Shown here: positions 21,109 to 33,900 of the stretch, one piece after another
Layout of the letters: every line of letters begins with the position of its first letter
How positions within the stretch are numbered: position 1 is the stretch's first letter
DNA from: Halichondria panicea
Taxonomy: Eukaryota; Porifera; Demospongiae; Suberitida; Halichondriidae
DNA length: 64,000 nucleotides
Assembly (NCBI RefSeq): GCF_963675165.1
Contig: NC_087386.1
Span: 6,268,066 to 6,332,065, forward strand
Reading direction: 5' to 3'
Notes under the pieces: model-generated
What the model was told of the DNA's origin: nothing
Seen by the model: the letters and a program-made list of their open reading frames with translations, nothing else
Database searches by the model: none
Made by a program: the position numbers and the translations under genes

Positions 21109-21171
21109 GTGAGTGTGAGTACCCTCCCACCCTACAATAGATACCTCCATCAGCTGGCTAAGATATCATTT

Positions 21172-21365
21172 GTTAAAATCCTCTCCCTCTGTCCAAGGGA
21201 TTGCTCTTGGAGCAATATGTGGTGAAGCTTCTTAGCAATGCAGTCTCTTCCATTCACCGTCACTCTAAAGACACAGCCATAAGCCCCATGACCAGCTTGG
21301 TTCTCCTCTAGACCCAATCCTTCCACCTGGACCACCAGAGCATCAAGGTCACTTCTTGTAGCCAT
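21172..21365 (-). pseudogene. Kinase 5' fragment
   Basis: Begins at the ATG of MATRSDLDAL and keeps the glycine loop GHGAYG, IAKK and LHHILLQEQSLGQRERI. After about 64 codons it ends abruptly where it joins intron-like sequence (AAGATATCATT). The sequence is closer to kinase D than to neighbouring B (GRDCIAKKLHH instead of GRHCIAKKIHT). It therefore came from another unit, probably by unequal crossing-over, and did not arise by local duplication of B. Confidence 0.75.
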
Positions 21366-21479
21366 TTTGGAGTTTTGCAGAAAAAGGGGAGTATCTCGTT
21401 GTGTTTGTTGGTCATATGACACATTTTCCTACTGCGCATGCCCAAATAATTGGTATTCAGTAACCGCGGTGTATTTCAG

Positions 21480-21598
21480 AGGCTTAATGATCTTTACCAA
21501 ATCAGACACATAAATAAATTCAAGGACTTGCATGATGTGTCTTGGACCATGGCGAATGGAGAATCTAAAGACCTACTGTATAGGCAACACAGTTCATG
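21480..21598 (+). other. Unrecognised exon-like block (copy 2b)
   Basis: Follows GTATTTCAG and ends at GGTAAGTG. It encodes the LGPWRMENLKTYCIGNTVHG block after an inserted segment. It lies upstream of the SLC27-like exon at 21892, as in the other units. Confidence 0.4.
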
Positions 21599-21891
21599 GT
21601 AAGTGTGAGTACCCTCCCACTCTACAATAGATACCTCCATCAGCTGGCTAAGATATCATTCTCATTACTCTCATGTGTCTGGATCTGAGAGGCGTCAGAT
21701 CTTCTAAGTCACGTACCTTTCAACGACCATCTAGCTAGCTAGCTGCATATATCTGTGGATTTTATCATTTCAGTCTGTTATTATTGTGTACAGAATTGCA
21801 CCTTATTATCTCAGCTACCCCACCACTAGATACCTCACACACACACATCTTGAGTATCAGAGTGTACTAATCCCGTCCCTCTCTCTCACAG

Positions 21892-23432
21892 ATTGTTTCG
21901 TTCTCCTACTTTCTTTGGGATTGCCGGAGGAGTGACTGACAGTGACTGTGTGTACTCTGTCCTGCCCCTCTACCATTCCCACAGCCTCGCACACGGTGGA
22001 GGGCCTATGATCTACACAGGAGCCACTCTCGTCATTAGGAAAAAGTTCTCGGCCAAACAGTTTTGGACCAATAGTGCAAAGTACAACTGCACTGTGAGTT
22101 GGCTAATTGACTGGGGCTGACCCACTTACATTAATGTCTTAGATAGACAGTACGTGTTGTTATGCTTTCAGCTATTCTTGCCTTTGCTTTCACTACACAA
22201 CTTGAGCTATGTATCACTGTGTACGGGTGACATCACTTCATTTATATCCACTTACTTCCCCACTGTGCAGATGGTGTGCACGATTGGGGAGTTGAATCGC
22301 TACGTGTTGGCCCAACCCCCTCAACCCACTGACACACAACACAAAGTACGTCTAATCATAACTGCAGGGATCAGAAAATAGCTGTGGCTGGAATTCCAGA
22401 AACGATTTGAAGTGGATCACATTATCGAGTTTATGGCTCTACTGAGGGCAACTTTGGTATTATCAACATTGACAACAAGCCAGAATCTGTTGGAGCTCTC
22501 CCACTGTTTGTACCATCCCTTCAAAACGTCACTATCCTGAAGCTTCATCCGGAGACTGGCGATTACCTAAGAGATGAGAATGGTTTCTGTGTCGAGTGTG
22601 GTGTGAGCGAACCTGGTGAAACTGTTTGTGAGATTACTAAAGTCTCTCCCTTCTACGGATATCGAAACAAAGAAAACTCGGTAAAAAAATTCTTAGGAAT
22701 TGTTTCAAAGCAGGAGATGCTTTTTTTTCAGAACTGGAGACATTATGAGCATTGACGAGGAAGGTTGGGTATATTTCTGTGATCGATCTGGGGACACGTT
22801 TCGTTGGAAGGGGGAGAACGTATCCACGGCAGAGGTTGAGACTCGTATTGCTACTGTGTTGAAGTTGATGGTGTACGGTGTTGAGGTGCCTGGTAACGAG
22901 GGGCGTGCTGGAATGGCTGCCATTGTGGGGACTCTGGTCATGCAGGGGAGCACTCTGGCTGGATGAGACACAGAGGAGGCACTAACTGACGACAAGACGA
23001 CATTGTTCGACTGGTGTAAGGAGGGGAATGAAAAGAAATTACGATCTCTACTCTCTGACACCAATGTCAATCAAACTGACCAAGAGGTGAGTAGACAGGT
23101 TAATAATGTTATAATATAGTTCATTCCTGTAATTATGTGCCAAAATAGTTATATAGTTGATATACACATTCTGAAAAGACTCCAATTATAAGAAAATTGC
23201 TGTATAATTTGAACTAACTGAGCGTGTTTAATGTTTGAGACTAATGCTAATTGTAGAATGCTGTACACATACTTGCACATGTATAATTATAGAGATGCAT
23301 TTCATGATACAGGGGATGGTGTTCTTCACTGGGCCTGTGACCGTGGCAACCTGAACATGGTGAAACTACTTGTGAAGAGGGGAGCAGATGTTAATATTGA
23401 GGACACAGACAATCAGACACCTCTTCATTATG
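21892..23432 (+). pseudogene. SLC27-like/ACBD6-like chimera, copy 2
   Basis: Exon 21892-22093 encodes AGGVTDSDCVYSVLPLYHSH and IRKKFSAKQFW. Exon 22271-23086 runs through IGELNRYVLAQPP, NKPESVGALPLF and the SLC27 hallmark [20 protein letters not shown]. After MQGSTLAG and a TGA, it continues in the same frame into ACBD6-like TLFDWCKEGNEKKLRSLLSD. Exon 23313-23432 adds HWACDRGNLNMVKLLVKRGA. Defects: GAG to TAG in RKELW, a 1-bp deletion after IIEF, a poly-A/poly-T slip near 22690-22725, the TGA at the fusion, and a 1-bp frame error before HWACDRG. The SLC27 C-terminal region of roughly 90 residues is replaced by ACBD6 sequence. Not functional as read. Confidence 0.75.
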
Positions 23433-23608
23433 GTGAGAGATGGAGTATTCCTTTACAGAGGGTGCTTGTGTGTTAATACATGTTGAAGCTAGCTGTCTGT
23501 TTGTAGATCTTTGTTTGAGTCCAATGCTCCCTCTACTGAATAGTGAGGGAAGTCAGTTTGGCTGTGTATCTATGGTAACCTTGGAGATCTTTTTCTATTT
23601 GCATTAAT

Positions 23609-23989
23609 AGAGTAATAACTTCTGACAAATTAATAGCTTAGCTTTCAAATTTCTGTAGTAAGTTAACAGATAAATGGGCTACATTTTGATACCAAGAACA
23701 TCCTATATCCCATTGTTGAGATAACACTGAAAAGCTACATAATTACTATTTTCTACTGTTTTGATGACATCAGCAGCTGCAAACCACAAACCAATGCCTG
23801 TTGTTGTTCTATTAATCACCACAAACCCACCACCTTATGTTTCCATGGAAACATTTTTGAGTATGTTGTAGCTTGGTCATTCACCTACACATTAGTATCA
23901 GCACAATTTCTTAGAAAGGTTCCGAGATTTACATTTAAGTACAGCTACTCACAAATTTGTGGTAATCTACTCTCTAAGCTTGATGCACT
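23609..23989. mobile_element. Right half of the fold-back element
   Basis: Matches the right portion of 5942-6622, ending TTGATGCACT before GTGCCATTATG. The left half was lost where the ACBD6 intron joins at ATTTGCATTAAT. It shows that this unit descends from one already carrying the fold-back insertion. Confidence 0.7.
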
Positions 23990-24238
23990 GTGCCATTATG
24001 ATACAGTGAAACCTGTCTATAGTGGTCACCCTGTAAGCAGGTCACCCTCTATAATACAGCCAGGTTAATGGGGCCCAAAGTCTCCATAGCATGTGTTTGG
24101 ACCTGTGTTAGCAGACCACCTCTTTATTTCAACCACTGTTAGTCTGCCCAAGACAGTAGTAGATACAGTTTTAGTTATTGCAATTTTGGTATCCACAGTA
24201 TCTAGCTCAGATTAACTATACAATTGTTGTTTATCCAG

Positions 24239-24545
24239 CGGCTAGACTGTGACAACTTTCTGGTGAACAACAGGACACTACGGATTCTGATGGATCAGCA
24301 AAGGTAAGTCAGTGCGTGTACAGTCCATAGGGAGGGATAACTTGTCTATATGTACGAGGCTTGCACTGAATACATTATTTGCTGACCTGTGCACTTTATT
24401 ATGGTACAGGTATGTACATGTAGAACAAGTTTGAATTGTCCCCTTCCCTCCACTGTAGATCTGCCTATGCACATTCTGAACACCGAGGTGTTGGGGTTCA
24501 TGGTCAAACCAGAGGACTATGAGAGCCTGGACCACGAAAACCTTG
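24239..24545 (+). pseudogene. COLGALT-like exons 3 and 4, copy 3
   Basis: Exon 24239-24303 encodes RLDCDNFLVNNRTLRILMDQ. Exon 24459-24545 encodes LPMHILNTEVLGFMVKPEDY and ends ESLDHENLG at a GTAAGC donor. This is the shortest and cleanest copy of exon 4, without the YESLD expansion of 7093. The exons that should connect the two are absent. The minisatellite follows in the downstream intron. Confidence 0.65.
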
Positions 24546-24738
24546 GTAAGCCTCTCCCCCTTAAGGCTGCCACCGGTGTCATCTGCTCTTTGTTAGTATA
24601 GCCAGTAGCCATCTCAGTGTGTGCTGATGTAGCTCCATTGTTGCTGTGAACAATGTGTGTGGGCGGGTATAATTAGTGCAGGTCATAAGAGAGGGGCTCT
24701 TTTAATAGTGTTCCCACAACATCCTTGACTGTGTATCC

Positions 24739-27013
24739 ATTAGTGTGTGTATTGTCTCCACCCACACAGTGGACCACCCCCCCTATACTGCATTAGTGTG
24801 TGTATTGTCTCCCCCCACACAGTGGACCACCCCCCTATACTGCATTAGTGTGTGTGTTGTCTCCCCCCACACAGTGGACCACCCCCCTATACTGCATTAG
24901 TGTGCGTGTTGTCTCCCCCCACACAGTGGACCACCCCCCTATACTGCATTAGTGTGTGTATTGTCTCCCCCCCACACAGTGGACCACCCCCTATACTGCA
25001 TTAGTGTGTGTGTTGTCTCCCCCCACACAGTGGACCACCCCCCTATACTGCATTAGTGTGTGTCTTGTCTCCCCCCACACAGTGGACCACCCCCCTATAC
25101 TGCATTAGTGTGTGTGTTGTCTCCCCCCACACGGTAGACCACCCCCTATACTGCATTAGTGTGTGTGTTGTCCCCCCCTCACACAGTGGACCACCCCCCT
25201 ATACTGCATTAGTGTGTGTATTGTCTCCCCCCACACGGTAGACCACCCCCTATACTGCATTAGTGTGTGTGTTGTCCCCCCCTCACACGGTGGACCACCC
25301 CCCTATACTGCATTAGTGTGCGTGTTGTCTCCCCCCACACGGTGGACTACCCCCCTATACTGCATTAGTGTGTGTGTTGTCTCCCCCCACACGGTGGGCC
25401 ACCCCCCTATACTGCATTAGTGTGTGTGTTGTCTCCCCCCACACGGTGGACCACCCCCCTATACTGCACTAGTGTGTGTGTTGTCTCCCCCCACACGGTG
25501 GACCACCCCCCTATACTGCATTAGTGTGCGTGTTGTCTCCCCCCACACGGTGGACTACCCCCCTATACTGCATTAGTGTGTGTGTTGTCTCCCCCCACAC
25601 GGTGGACCACCCCCCTATACTGCATTAGTGTGTGTGTTGTCTCCCCCCACACGGTGGACCACCCCCGTATACTGCATTAGTGTGTGTGTTGTCTCCCCCC
25701 ACACGGTGGGCCACCCCCCTACACTGCATTAGTGTGTGTGTTGTCTCCCCCCCACACGGTGGACCACCCCCCTACACTGCATTAGTGTGTGTGTTGTCTC
25801 CCCCCACACGGTGGACCATCCCCCTATACTGCACTAGTGTGTGTGTTGTCTCCCCCCACACAGTGGACCACCCCCCTATACTGCATTAGTGTACGTGTTG
25901 TCTCCCCCCACACAGTGGACCACCCCCCTGTACTGCACTAGTGTGTGTGTTGTCTCCCCCCACACAGTGGACCACCCCCTATACTGCATTAGTGTGTGTA
26001 TTGTCTCCCCCCACACAGTGGACCACCCCCCTATACTGCATTAGTGTGTGCGTTGTCTCCCCCCACACAGTGGACCACCCCCCTATACTGCATTAGTGTG
26101 TGCGTTGTCTCCCCCCACACAGTGGACCACCCCCCTATACTGCATTCGTGTGTGTGTGTTGTCTCCCCCCACACAGTGGACCACCCCCCTATACTGCATT
26201 AGTGTGTGTATTGTCTCCCCCCACACAGTGGACCCCCCCCTATACTGCATTAGTGTGTGTGTTGTCTCCCCCCACACAGTGGACCACCCCCCTATACTGC
26301 ATTAGTGTGTGTGTTGTCTCCCCCCACACAGTGGACCACCCCCCTATACTGCATTAGTGTGTGTGTTGTCTCCCCCCACACAGTGGACCACCCCCCTATA
26401 CTGCATTAGTGTGTGTGTGTTGTCTCCCCCCACACAGTGGACCCCCCCCTATACTGCATTAGTGTGTGTGTGTTGTCTCCCCCCACACAGTGGACCACCC
26501 CCCTATACTGCATTAGTGTGTGCGTTGTCTCCCCCCACACAGTGGACCACCCCCCTATACTGCATTCGTGTGTGTGTGTTGTCTCCCCCCACACAGTGGA
26601 CCCCCCCCTATACTGCATTAGTGTGTGTTGTCTCCCCCCACACAGTGGACCACCCCCCTATACTGCATTAGTGTGTGTGTTGTCTCCCCCCACACAGTGG
26701 ACCACCCCCCTATACTGCATTAGTGTGTGTGTTGTCTCCCCCCACACAGTGGACCACCCCCCTATACTGCATTAGTGTGTGTATTGTCTCCCCCCACACA
26801 GTGGACCCCCCCCTATACTGCATTAGTGTGTGTATTGTCTCCCCCCACACAGTGGACCACCCCCCTATACTGCATTAGTGTGTGTGTTGTCTCCCCCCAC
26901 ACAGTGGACCACCCCCCTATACTGCATTAGTGTGTGTTGTCTCCCCCCACACAGTGGACCACCCCCCTATACTGCATTAGTGTGTGTATTGTCTCCCCCC
27001 ACACAGTAGACCA
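24739..27013. repeat. 52-bp minisatellite, array 2
   Basis: About 44 units of the same 52-bp sequence, mostly the GCATTAG/GTGTGTGT type. A subset between about 25130 and 25830 carries CACACGG instead of CACACAG. It sits between COLGALT exon 4 and exon 5, so its intronic position is clear. Unit length varies by 2 bp through the GT tract and by 1 bp through the C runs. Confidence 0.95.
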
Positions 27014-27034
27014 CCCCCTATACTGTACAGTCAG

Positions 27035-27225
27035 TACATCTCCAGACCACCCCCTGTCAAGAACAACTTGGGGTTGGACGCGGTAAGCTGTCTCTACTAT
27101 TACAGTTATGTTGTATGTGTACGGTGGAGGGCCTATGATCTACACAGGAGCCACTCTCGTCATTAGGAAAAAGTTTTCTGCCTAACACTTTTGGACCATG
27201 CAATAGTGCAAAGTACAACTGCACT
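27035..27225 (+). pseudogene. COLGALT-like exon 5 joined to an SLC27-like exon
   Basis: 27035-27082 encodes YISRPPPVKNNLGLDA, the linker that precedes the GT25 domain. The following intron is cut at about 27121, where GTACGG continues directly into the SLC27-like exon (PMIYTGATLVIRKKF). A premature TAA (TCTGCCTAACAC) and an inserted CATGCAA disrupt the latter. The break lies at a shared ACGG. Confidence 0.65.
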
Positions 27226-27543
27226 GTGAGTTGGCTAATTGACTGGGGCTGACCCACTTACATTAATGTCTTAGATAGACTACATAATACATGTTGAAGC
27301 TAGCTGTCTGTTTGTAGATCTTTGTTTGAGTCCAATGCTCCCTGTACTGAACAGTGAGAGAAGTCAGTTTGGCTGCATCTATCGTAACTTTGGATTGTAT
27401 TTGAATTAATGATGGTGATCGAGGAAACATATTATACCCTATAGCTATAGAAGTTGAGCTGGTTATTAGATTTATTCGCGGTAATAATTATTGTCTTTTT
27501 TTGAATTCCTTATAATTATATTCGTGATTGTATTCCTCTACAG

Positions 27544-27635
27544 CTGTGTCATGTGATCATCATGCTGTCATCTCTTATCTACTACAAGTGGGATTCCTAT
27601 CTCAAGATGTGATTGAGAATCAAGCACCTATATAA
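27544..27635 (+). pseudogene. ACBD6-like last exon, shortened (copy 2)
   Basis: Reads AVSCDHHAVISYLLQVGFLS, then QDVIENQAPI and a stop. The middle of the repeat present at 4804 is deleted. The identical deletion is seen at 58999-59090, so these two units share a more recent ancestor for this stretch. Confidence 0.55.
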
Positions 27636-27903
27636 TTATATAGCCTCGATTCCAGGCCGCACCTTTAGACAAACAATTCAATCTAGTTTCAGGTTATTAA
27701 TTTTGCACATTTCTCATTATTGACCAATTAACTTTCAAGTTTTACATGATCAGAATGTATCTTGGTGAAATACATGAGAAACCGTATATAGAAAAAAAAT
27801 TAATTATAAGACAAAAATTAATGATGTAGTGTATAAATTTGCAATCAACGTATCTATCAGAGGCTAGCTGCCATGGTAACAGTACAGTTAATAAGGTACA
27901 GAG

Positions 27904-30900
27904 TCAGTGTAGTAGTTCACACACTTGAGTGTGTCCATTCCCACTAGCCACATCATAGGCAGTACGTCCGTCCTGTATAGTGGGTATGTGAGCAGTTAGT
28001 GATGAAGGGAAATAAGGGATTTATCACAAAACCACTGGATTTAATGTTGCCATGGTGATATACAGTATCATAATTATATACAATCATGCAGCGTGACTCA
28101 CATTAGTTTTGATTTTAACGTCAGCCTTGGCCTCCAACAACATTCTAACAACTCCACAACGACCATTCAGACTGGCAATGTGCAATGCTGTGGCTCCGTT
28201 CTGTGTACAGATCCAAATAATTACTAACAGACAAAATAATAGTAAATCTCACCTTCGCTTGAATGTCCACTTGAGCCTCTGCAGCAATTAATAATTCCAC
28301 TGCCCTCACATGACCCTCCTGAGCAGCTGCAAACAACACAGTGGTCCCATCCTGTACAGAGTCAAGATAGTGTGAGCAGGTGAACCATTATTCAGAGGAG
28401 TGCGAGGGTCAAAAGGTCATTTATTAAAATACCGGCTATAGATGTAAAAGTGAGTTCACCCTCGCCCCCCTGAGTTTATACATCACCAATTAATACAACA
28501 GAAATCAGCTGATCCAGACAAACTAACTTGAGAGGACTTAATTGCAACCTTTGACCTTTTATTTGAAACCAGAAACTTAACCTTCTGTGACTAGGGTATG
28601 CATTTTGATGTACTGGTGTTTGCTGCGTGGATAGATCTAGATACTAAGCTTTTCAAGCAGGCAAATAAACGATTAAACAGAAGCGTTAGCTGCTATATGC
28701 AGCAAATTAAGGTCAAGAATCCAAAACAAAAATGTTAATTTTCATAATCCCCTTAAGAAAGCGATGCTATTCCTCTTCTGACCATAACTCATCACAGACC
28801 CACTCATTATACAATATCACATGACTATCTACACTAATGTCAGGGGATACACTAGCCTCGATCCCAGGCCGCACTTCCTCCGAGAGCCAGATACCGGCTA
28901 ACACAGGATAACAACGTGTATGCTCAGTAAAACAATGATGTCACATACCGTATAGCGTAAATGTTCCAGGCACTTATATTTCGTGGAATGGCCTCTAAAA
29001 CCATTTCGTTGCACAATGTTTGTGGAATGACTGCTTATCGGAAGACACGCCTTTTATTTTAATCTTTGTTATAGCAGATAATTCTAACAATTTTCGTCCA
29101 CTTAATTTTCGTGTAGGATTGCTAACCCACGAAATCCGCGCGCTATACGGTATAGAAAGTTTGATTGAAGGTTTCTAGCCCATCTGATAGCATTCTGATA
29201 GCTACCCATAGCCTGCTATGCTAACAAAAGACTCATAACTAGCAACAGTGTGGATGACAATCGTCTGAACGGAGTGAAGGCTGACAATAGCCTATATGGA
29301 CAGGCCACGCCCATCTAATACTAACTTCGATGAAAGTCTACTATACTACTGCTACTGAAAGAAAATAGCTGTACAACAAGCCTATAGCTCTGTCTCTAGC
29401 TAGCTAGCTATATATAGCTCTGTGTATGACTTTCAATAAGAATTTGTATCTTTTTTAGGATATTTTCACAGGAATTTTACAGGAAAAATATCCATGCGCA
29501 AGCAGTCAGTAGCAGTCCTTATCTTTAATGGAAGCTGAGGTTCAGTGACGGAAACAGTTACCTCTAGGTCTAAACTATACTACCCTTGAGCCTTAGTCAA
29601 AGTTATTGTGCATTACATTGGAATGCAATTAAAAGAGAGATCACGAGATGCGTGTCGTACCTCGGTACACTAACTACCAGTGCTCTAATGGACCAGGTCA
29701 ACAGAACATGGGGAGGCTCTGTGGCTAGTGGCCTCTGAGATGTGTGTACAGCTACTTACACTCACCTCTTTGGGTACATCAACATTGGCCCCAGCATCGA
29801 TTAGAAGCTCCATACATTTCTGGTGACCATGGAAACTGGCTGTCCAAAGAGGGGTCTCTCCCTCCTGTACATAGGAGGAAAACGATGTAAACAGCATGTT
29901 GTGGGAAAAGTGTACAACAAAACTAACAACAGTCAAGATATAGTACAGATCCACTCATTACACAATATCACTCATACAATATCACATGACTATCTACACT
30001 AATGTCAGGGCAGAGGAGGTACGACACTGTTTTTTAATTGAATATTCCATTGTGATGACGTTTACGGGTTCAGCGACAGATCTATGTCTAAACTATACTA
30101 CTCTTGCGATTTTATTCACTGAAATTCGCGAAAATTTCCCGCTATACGGTATAGAAAGTTAAATAGAAGGTTGCCATCTGATAGCATTCTGATAGCTACC
30201 CCTAGCCTGCTATGTTAACAAAATACTCTTAGACTACATTACATCATCTGTAATTGATCTGATTGGCTAAAAACAGTAGATTACATGGAAGCATAATCTA
30301 CAAGAAGGTACTTATTCTACAGGAAATGGGCACATATTCTACAGGAAGTGTACACATATTCTACAGGAAATGGACGCATATTCTACAGGAAGTGACAAAT
30401 AATTTGCAGGAAGCTCTCAAAAGTTGGAATGAAATTTTTAGTGAAAGTGACAAGAAGATGACAAAAACATTATAAAAAACACAGAATGCGATAGTTTGTT
30501 CAGTCAATATCCATTCTTGTTTTGCTTTTTCCAGTTGGGCATGGGCAAGGGGGGCCAGGAAGCATTAAAAACACTTTAGCAGTCGCTTGATACTTTCTAT
30601 TGAGTTTTTTAAGGTTCCATGCCGGTCCAGTCTGCTCTATACCCCCCTCTACTCCACCACAGAGCTTCATTCTTCTTCTTGTAGTGTTGCAGTCGGTTCT
30701 AGCATAGTTCTAGGTTCTTTTTACTTGTCTGTTCTTTCCAGTATAATCAGGAAGCGTTTCACAAGCTTTACTAAGTCTTACTGTAGTTTTTCATTGTTTT
30801 GAAGCCGTCTTCTTGTCTTTTTCTGTCAACTGGTGTCTCTCACAGCTCTCCAGCTTGTCCAGCTCGCACAAATTTAATTTCTGTTGCTACACACCAAACC

Positions 30901-33900
30901 TGGCTTTTTATAACCACGCCTCGCGCATGCGCAATGAAGTCCAAGTTAGATAGACCACACCCACTCGTAGAATATGCGTCTTAGTAACCACCTTGGTTAC
31001 GGTTAGATTCCCTCGGCTTGCGCCTCGGGCTAACCGCAACCGCGGAAGTTACATAGACGCATATTCTACTCTTAGGTGTAGTCTATCCTATACATAACTA
31101 GCTACAGTGTGGATGACAATCGTCTGAAAGGATCGAGTGAAGGCTGACAGAAAATAGCTGTACAACAAGCCTATAGTTCTGTCTCTAGCTAGCTAGCTAT
31201 ATATAGCTCTGTGTAGGACTTTCAAATTGTATTCTTGGTCAGGATATTTTTTCACTGATAAAAATAGGGATTTACAGGAATAATATCCATGCGCAAGCAG
31301 TCAGTGGCAGTCCTTATCTTTAATGGAAGCTGAGGTTCAGTGACGGAAACAGTTACCTCTAGGTCTAAACTATACTACCCTTGAGCCTTAGTCAAAGTTA
31401 TTGTGCATTACATTGTAATGCAATTAAAAGAGAGATCACGAGATGCGTGTCGTACCTCGGTACACCAACTACCAGTGCTCTCTACACAAACATGACTAGC
31501 TCTGGTGTCTAATGGACCAGGTCAACAGAACATGGGGAGGCTCTGTGGCTAGTGGCCTCTGAGATGTGTGTACAGCTACTTACACTCACCTCTTCGGGTA
31601 CATCAACATTAGCCCCAGCATCGATTAGGAGCTCCATACATTTCTGGTGACCACTGAAACTGGCTGTCCAAAGAGGGGTCGCTCCCGACTGTACATAGGA
31701 GGAAAACAATGTAAACAGCATGTTGTGGGAAATGTGTTTGTACAACAAAACCAACCTTGGTCTGAGTGTTGACTGTAGCCTTGGCTGCTAAGAGGACCCT
31801 CACTATCTCATCATGTCCATTCCTACTGGCTACATACAGAGCTGTCTGGTTGTTCTGTTATAGACCATAAACCATATAATTATATATAACAGCAACTGGA
31901 CCAGCTAATTGTACACTCTCCACTACTCAGTCCACTCATACACAGAGGTACATGTAGCCTCGTTCCCAAGCCAATTTTTTTGTATGGAATGGAAGGGAGG
32001 AAAGTGCGGCCTGGTGTCTACTGATAGTGCGCATGCGCTTAGTTATGCTGTAAAATATGGGTAATCCCCTTCTTTTCCCCCTATCTACCGTGCTGTGCTT
32101 CTATTGTGTTGATCAAGAAGGCTTGCACACTAGTCTGAAGCCAGAAGAGCCTCTCGTCTACTTCACGACAGTTGTATGGTCGGAATGTCTGAGCTTGGAA
32201 GGACTGGCTATAGCAAGTCTTTGTGCATGCTTCCTATGGTACTTTAACTGCTGCTTGAGAAGACAACTATATGACCATCGTAGAACTAGAGACTACTGGC
32301 CTCAGACTTCAGACTAAGTGTACCAGCTTTCTTGGCCAACGCAATAGAGGGCATAAGCCATAGCTTCAGTATGGAAGTACGTATTACGGAACATATTCCT
32401 AGTAAACGGACTAGTTTGCAAAAGTTTTACATTAGTGCACGATTACCATGCGCACTAACACCCAAGCAATGGACACCACGCCTTTTCCCCCTTCGAAAAA
32501 AGCGGCCTAGGAATGAGACTAACACAGAGGTGACAGTACACACACTCAACCATGGAATCAGCAGAGTACACAAACACCACCATGCAGCGTGACTCACATT
32601 ATTCTTGTTGTAAACGTCAGCCTTGGCCTCCAACAACATTCTAACAACTCCACAGACCATTCTTACTGGCCATGTACAATGCTGTGGTCCCATCCTGTAC
32701 AGAGAGTCAAGATAGTACAGATCCACTCATTACACATTATCACTCATACAATATCACATGACTATCTACACTAATGTCAGGGCAGAGGAGGTACGACACT
32801 TATTTAATTGAATCTTCATTTGTGATGACGTTTGTTTAGCTGGTAGTTAAGGTTACGGTATACTGTTCCACCCACGCTCAAATCTGCGTGGGTGTTCAAT
32901 GTAGTTCAGCTAGTAAAATGGCTCTCATCTGGCAATGGTTACTCTGCGTTAATTCCAGGCACCAGGAAACCCCTCCTTACCGTATACTCTGCTGTTTCTT
33001 ATTATACGAATAAAGGGGCAGGTGACTCAAAGAGTTCTTCCCAAGAGAGTAAGTTACAACAAAGTTACGGCTATTTTTCTAGCTGTTTTTGTAGGCTAAT
33101 ATGGCGACTGTAGAGTAGTAACAAGGATATATTTTTTGCTGTAAGGTCTCTATGAACAAGATCTCTTCAAGTCGCCCTCCAGTAAGTCTTCAGGCATCGA
33201 ATACTGGTCAGAAAGACAACCTAGAAGCTATGCAGTCAACAAAATTTGATGACAAAATACTCAGTTTTTCCAGCTGACCTCAGACCACTTTATTGGATTA
33301 CAAGACATATAAACTCTGAGTTATTATTGTAGCTAGCATTGTTCCATGTTCTCTTTCCATTGATAATCGTTGCAAGTTACAAAAATAACGTTGTGATGAA
33401 GAAATAAATATCTTATGAATCATTCATGAGCAATTAGTATACTGTAACCTTAACCGCGACCTTGTCACGACAAACTCTATAGGCCTGTAGAACGCTTGTA
33501 ACTAGCTGTTTAGCTAGCTCTGTACGTTGCTCAAGGTCTCTATGGCTAGCTATAGTGTTTCTCCAGCTGAGGTCCTGGTTAGAACTCGTCCAGATGTATA
33601 TGAAAGGTGCAGTGCTCTCAACATTTGTAGCAAGCATATCTCCTAACTGAATAGGGTTCACTGGGGTTCAGCGACGGAAACAGTTAGATCTATGTCTAAA
33701 CTATACTACCCTTGAGCCTTAGTCACAGAATAATAGAGTTATTGTAGGGAACACACTACATTGAAAACCAATGTAAAAAAGATTGGAATGCAATTAAAAG
33801 AGAGATCACGATGCTGTTGTTACTGGCTACATGCATACAGAGTTGTCTGGTTGTCCTGTGTTATATAGACCATAAACCATAATTATAATTATGTATAACA

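Noticed and set aside
22705-23070. Minus-strand 121-codon frame opposite the SLC27/ACBD6 exon
   Set aside because: Shadow of the plus-strand coding sequence, which carries the recognisable family motifs.
24739-27013. CRISPR-like array
   Set aside because: Direct tandem repeats without unique spacers in an animal genome; it is a minisatellite.
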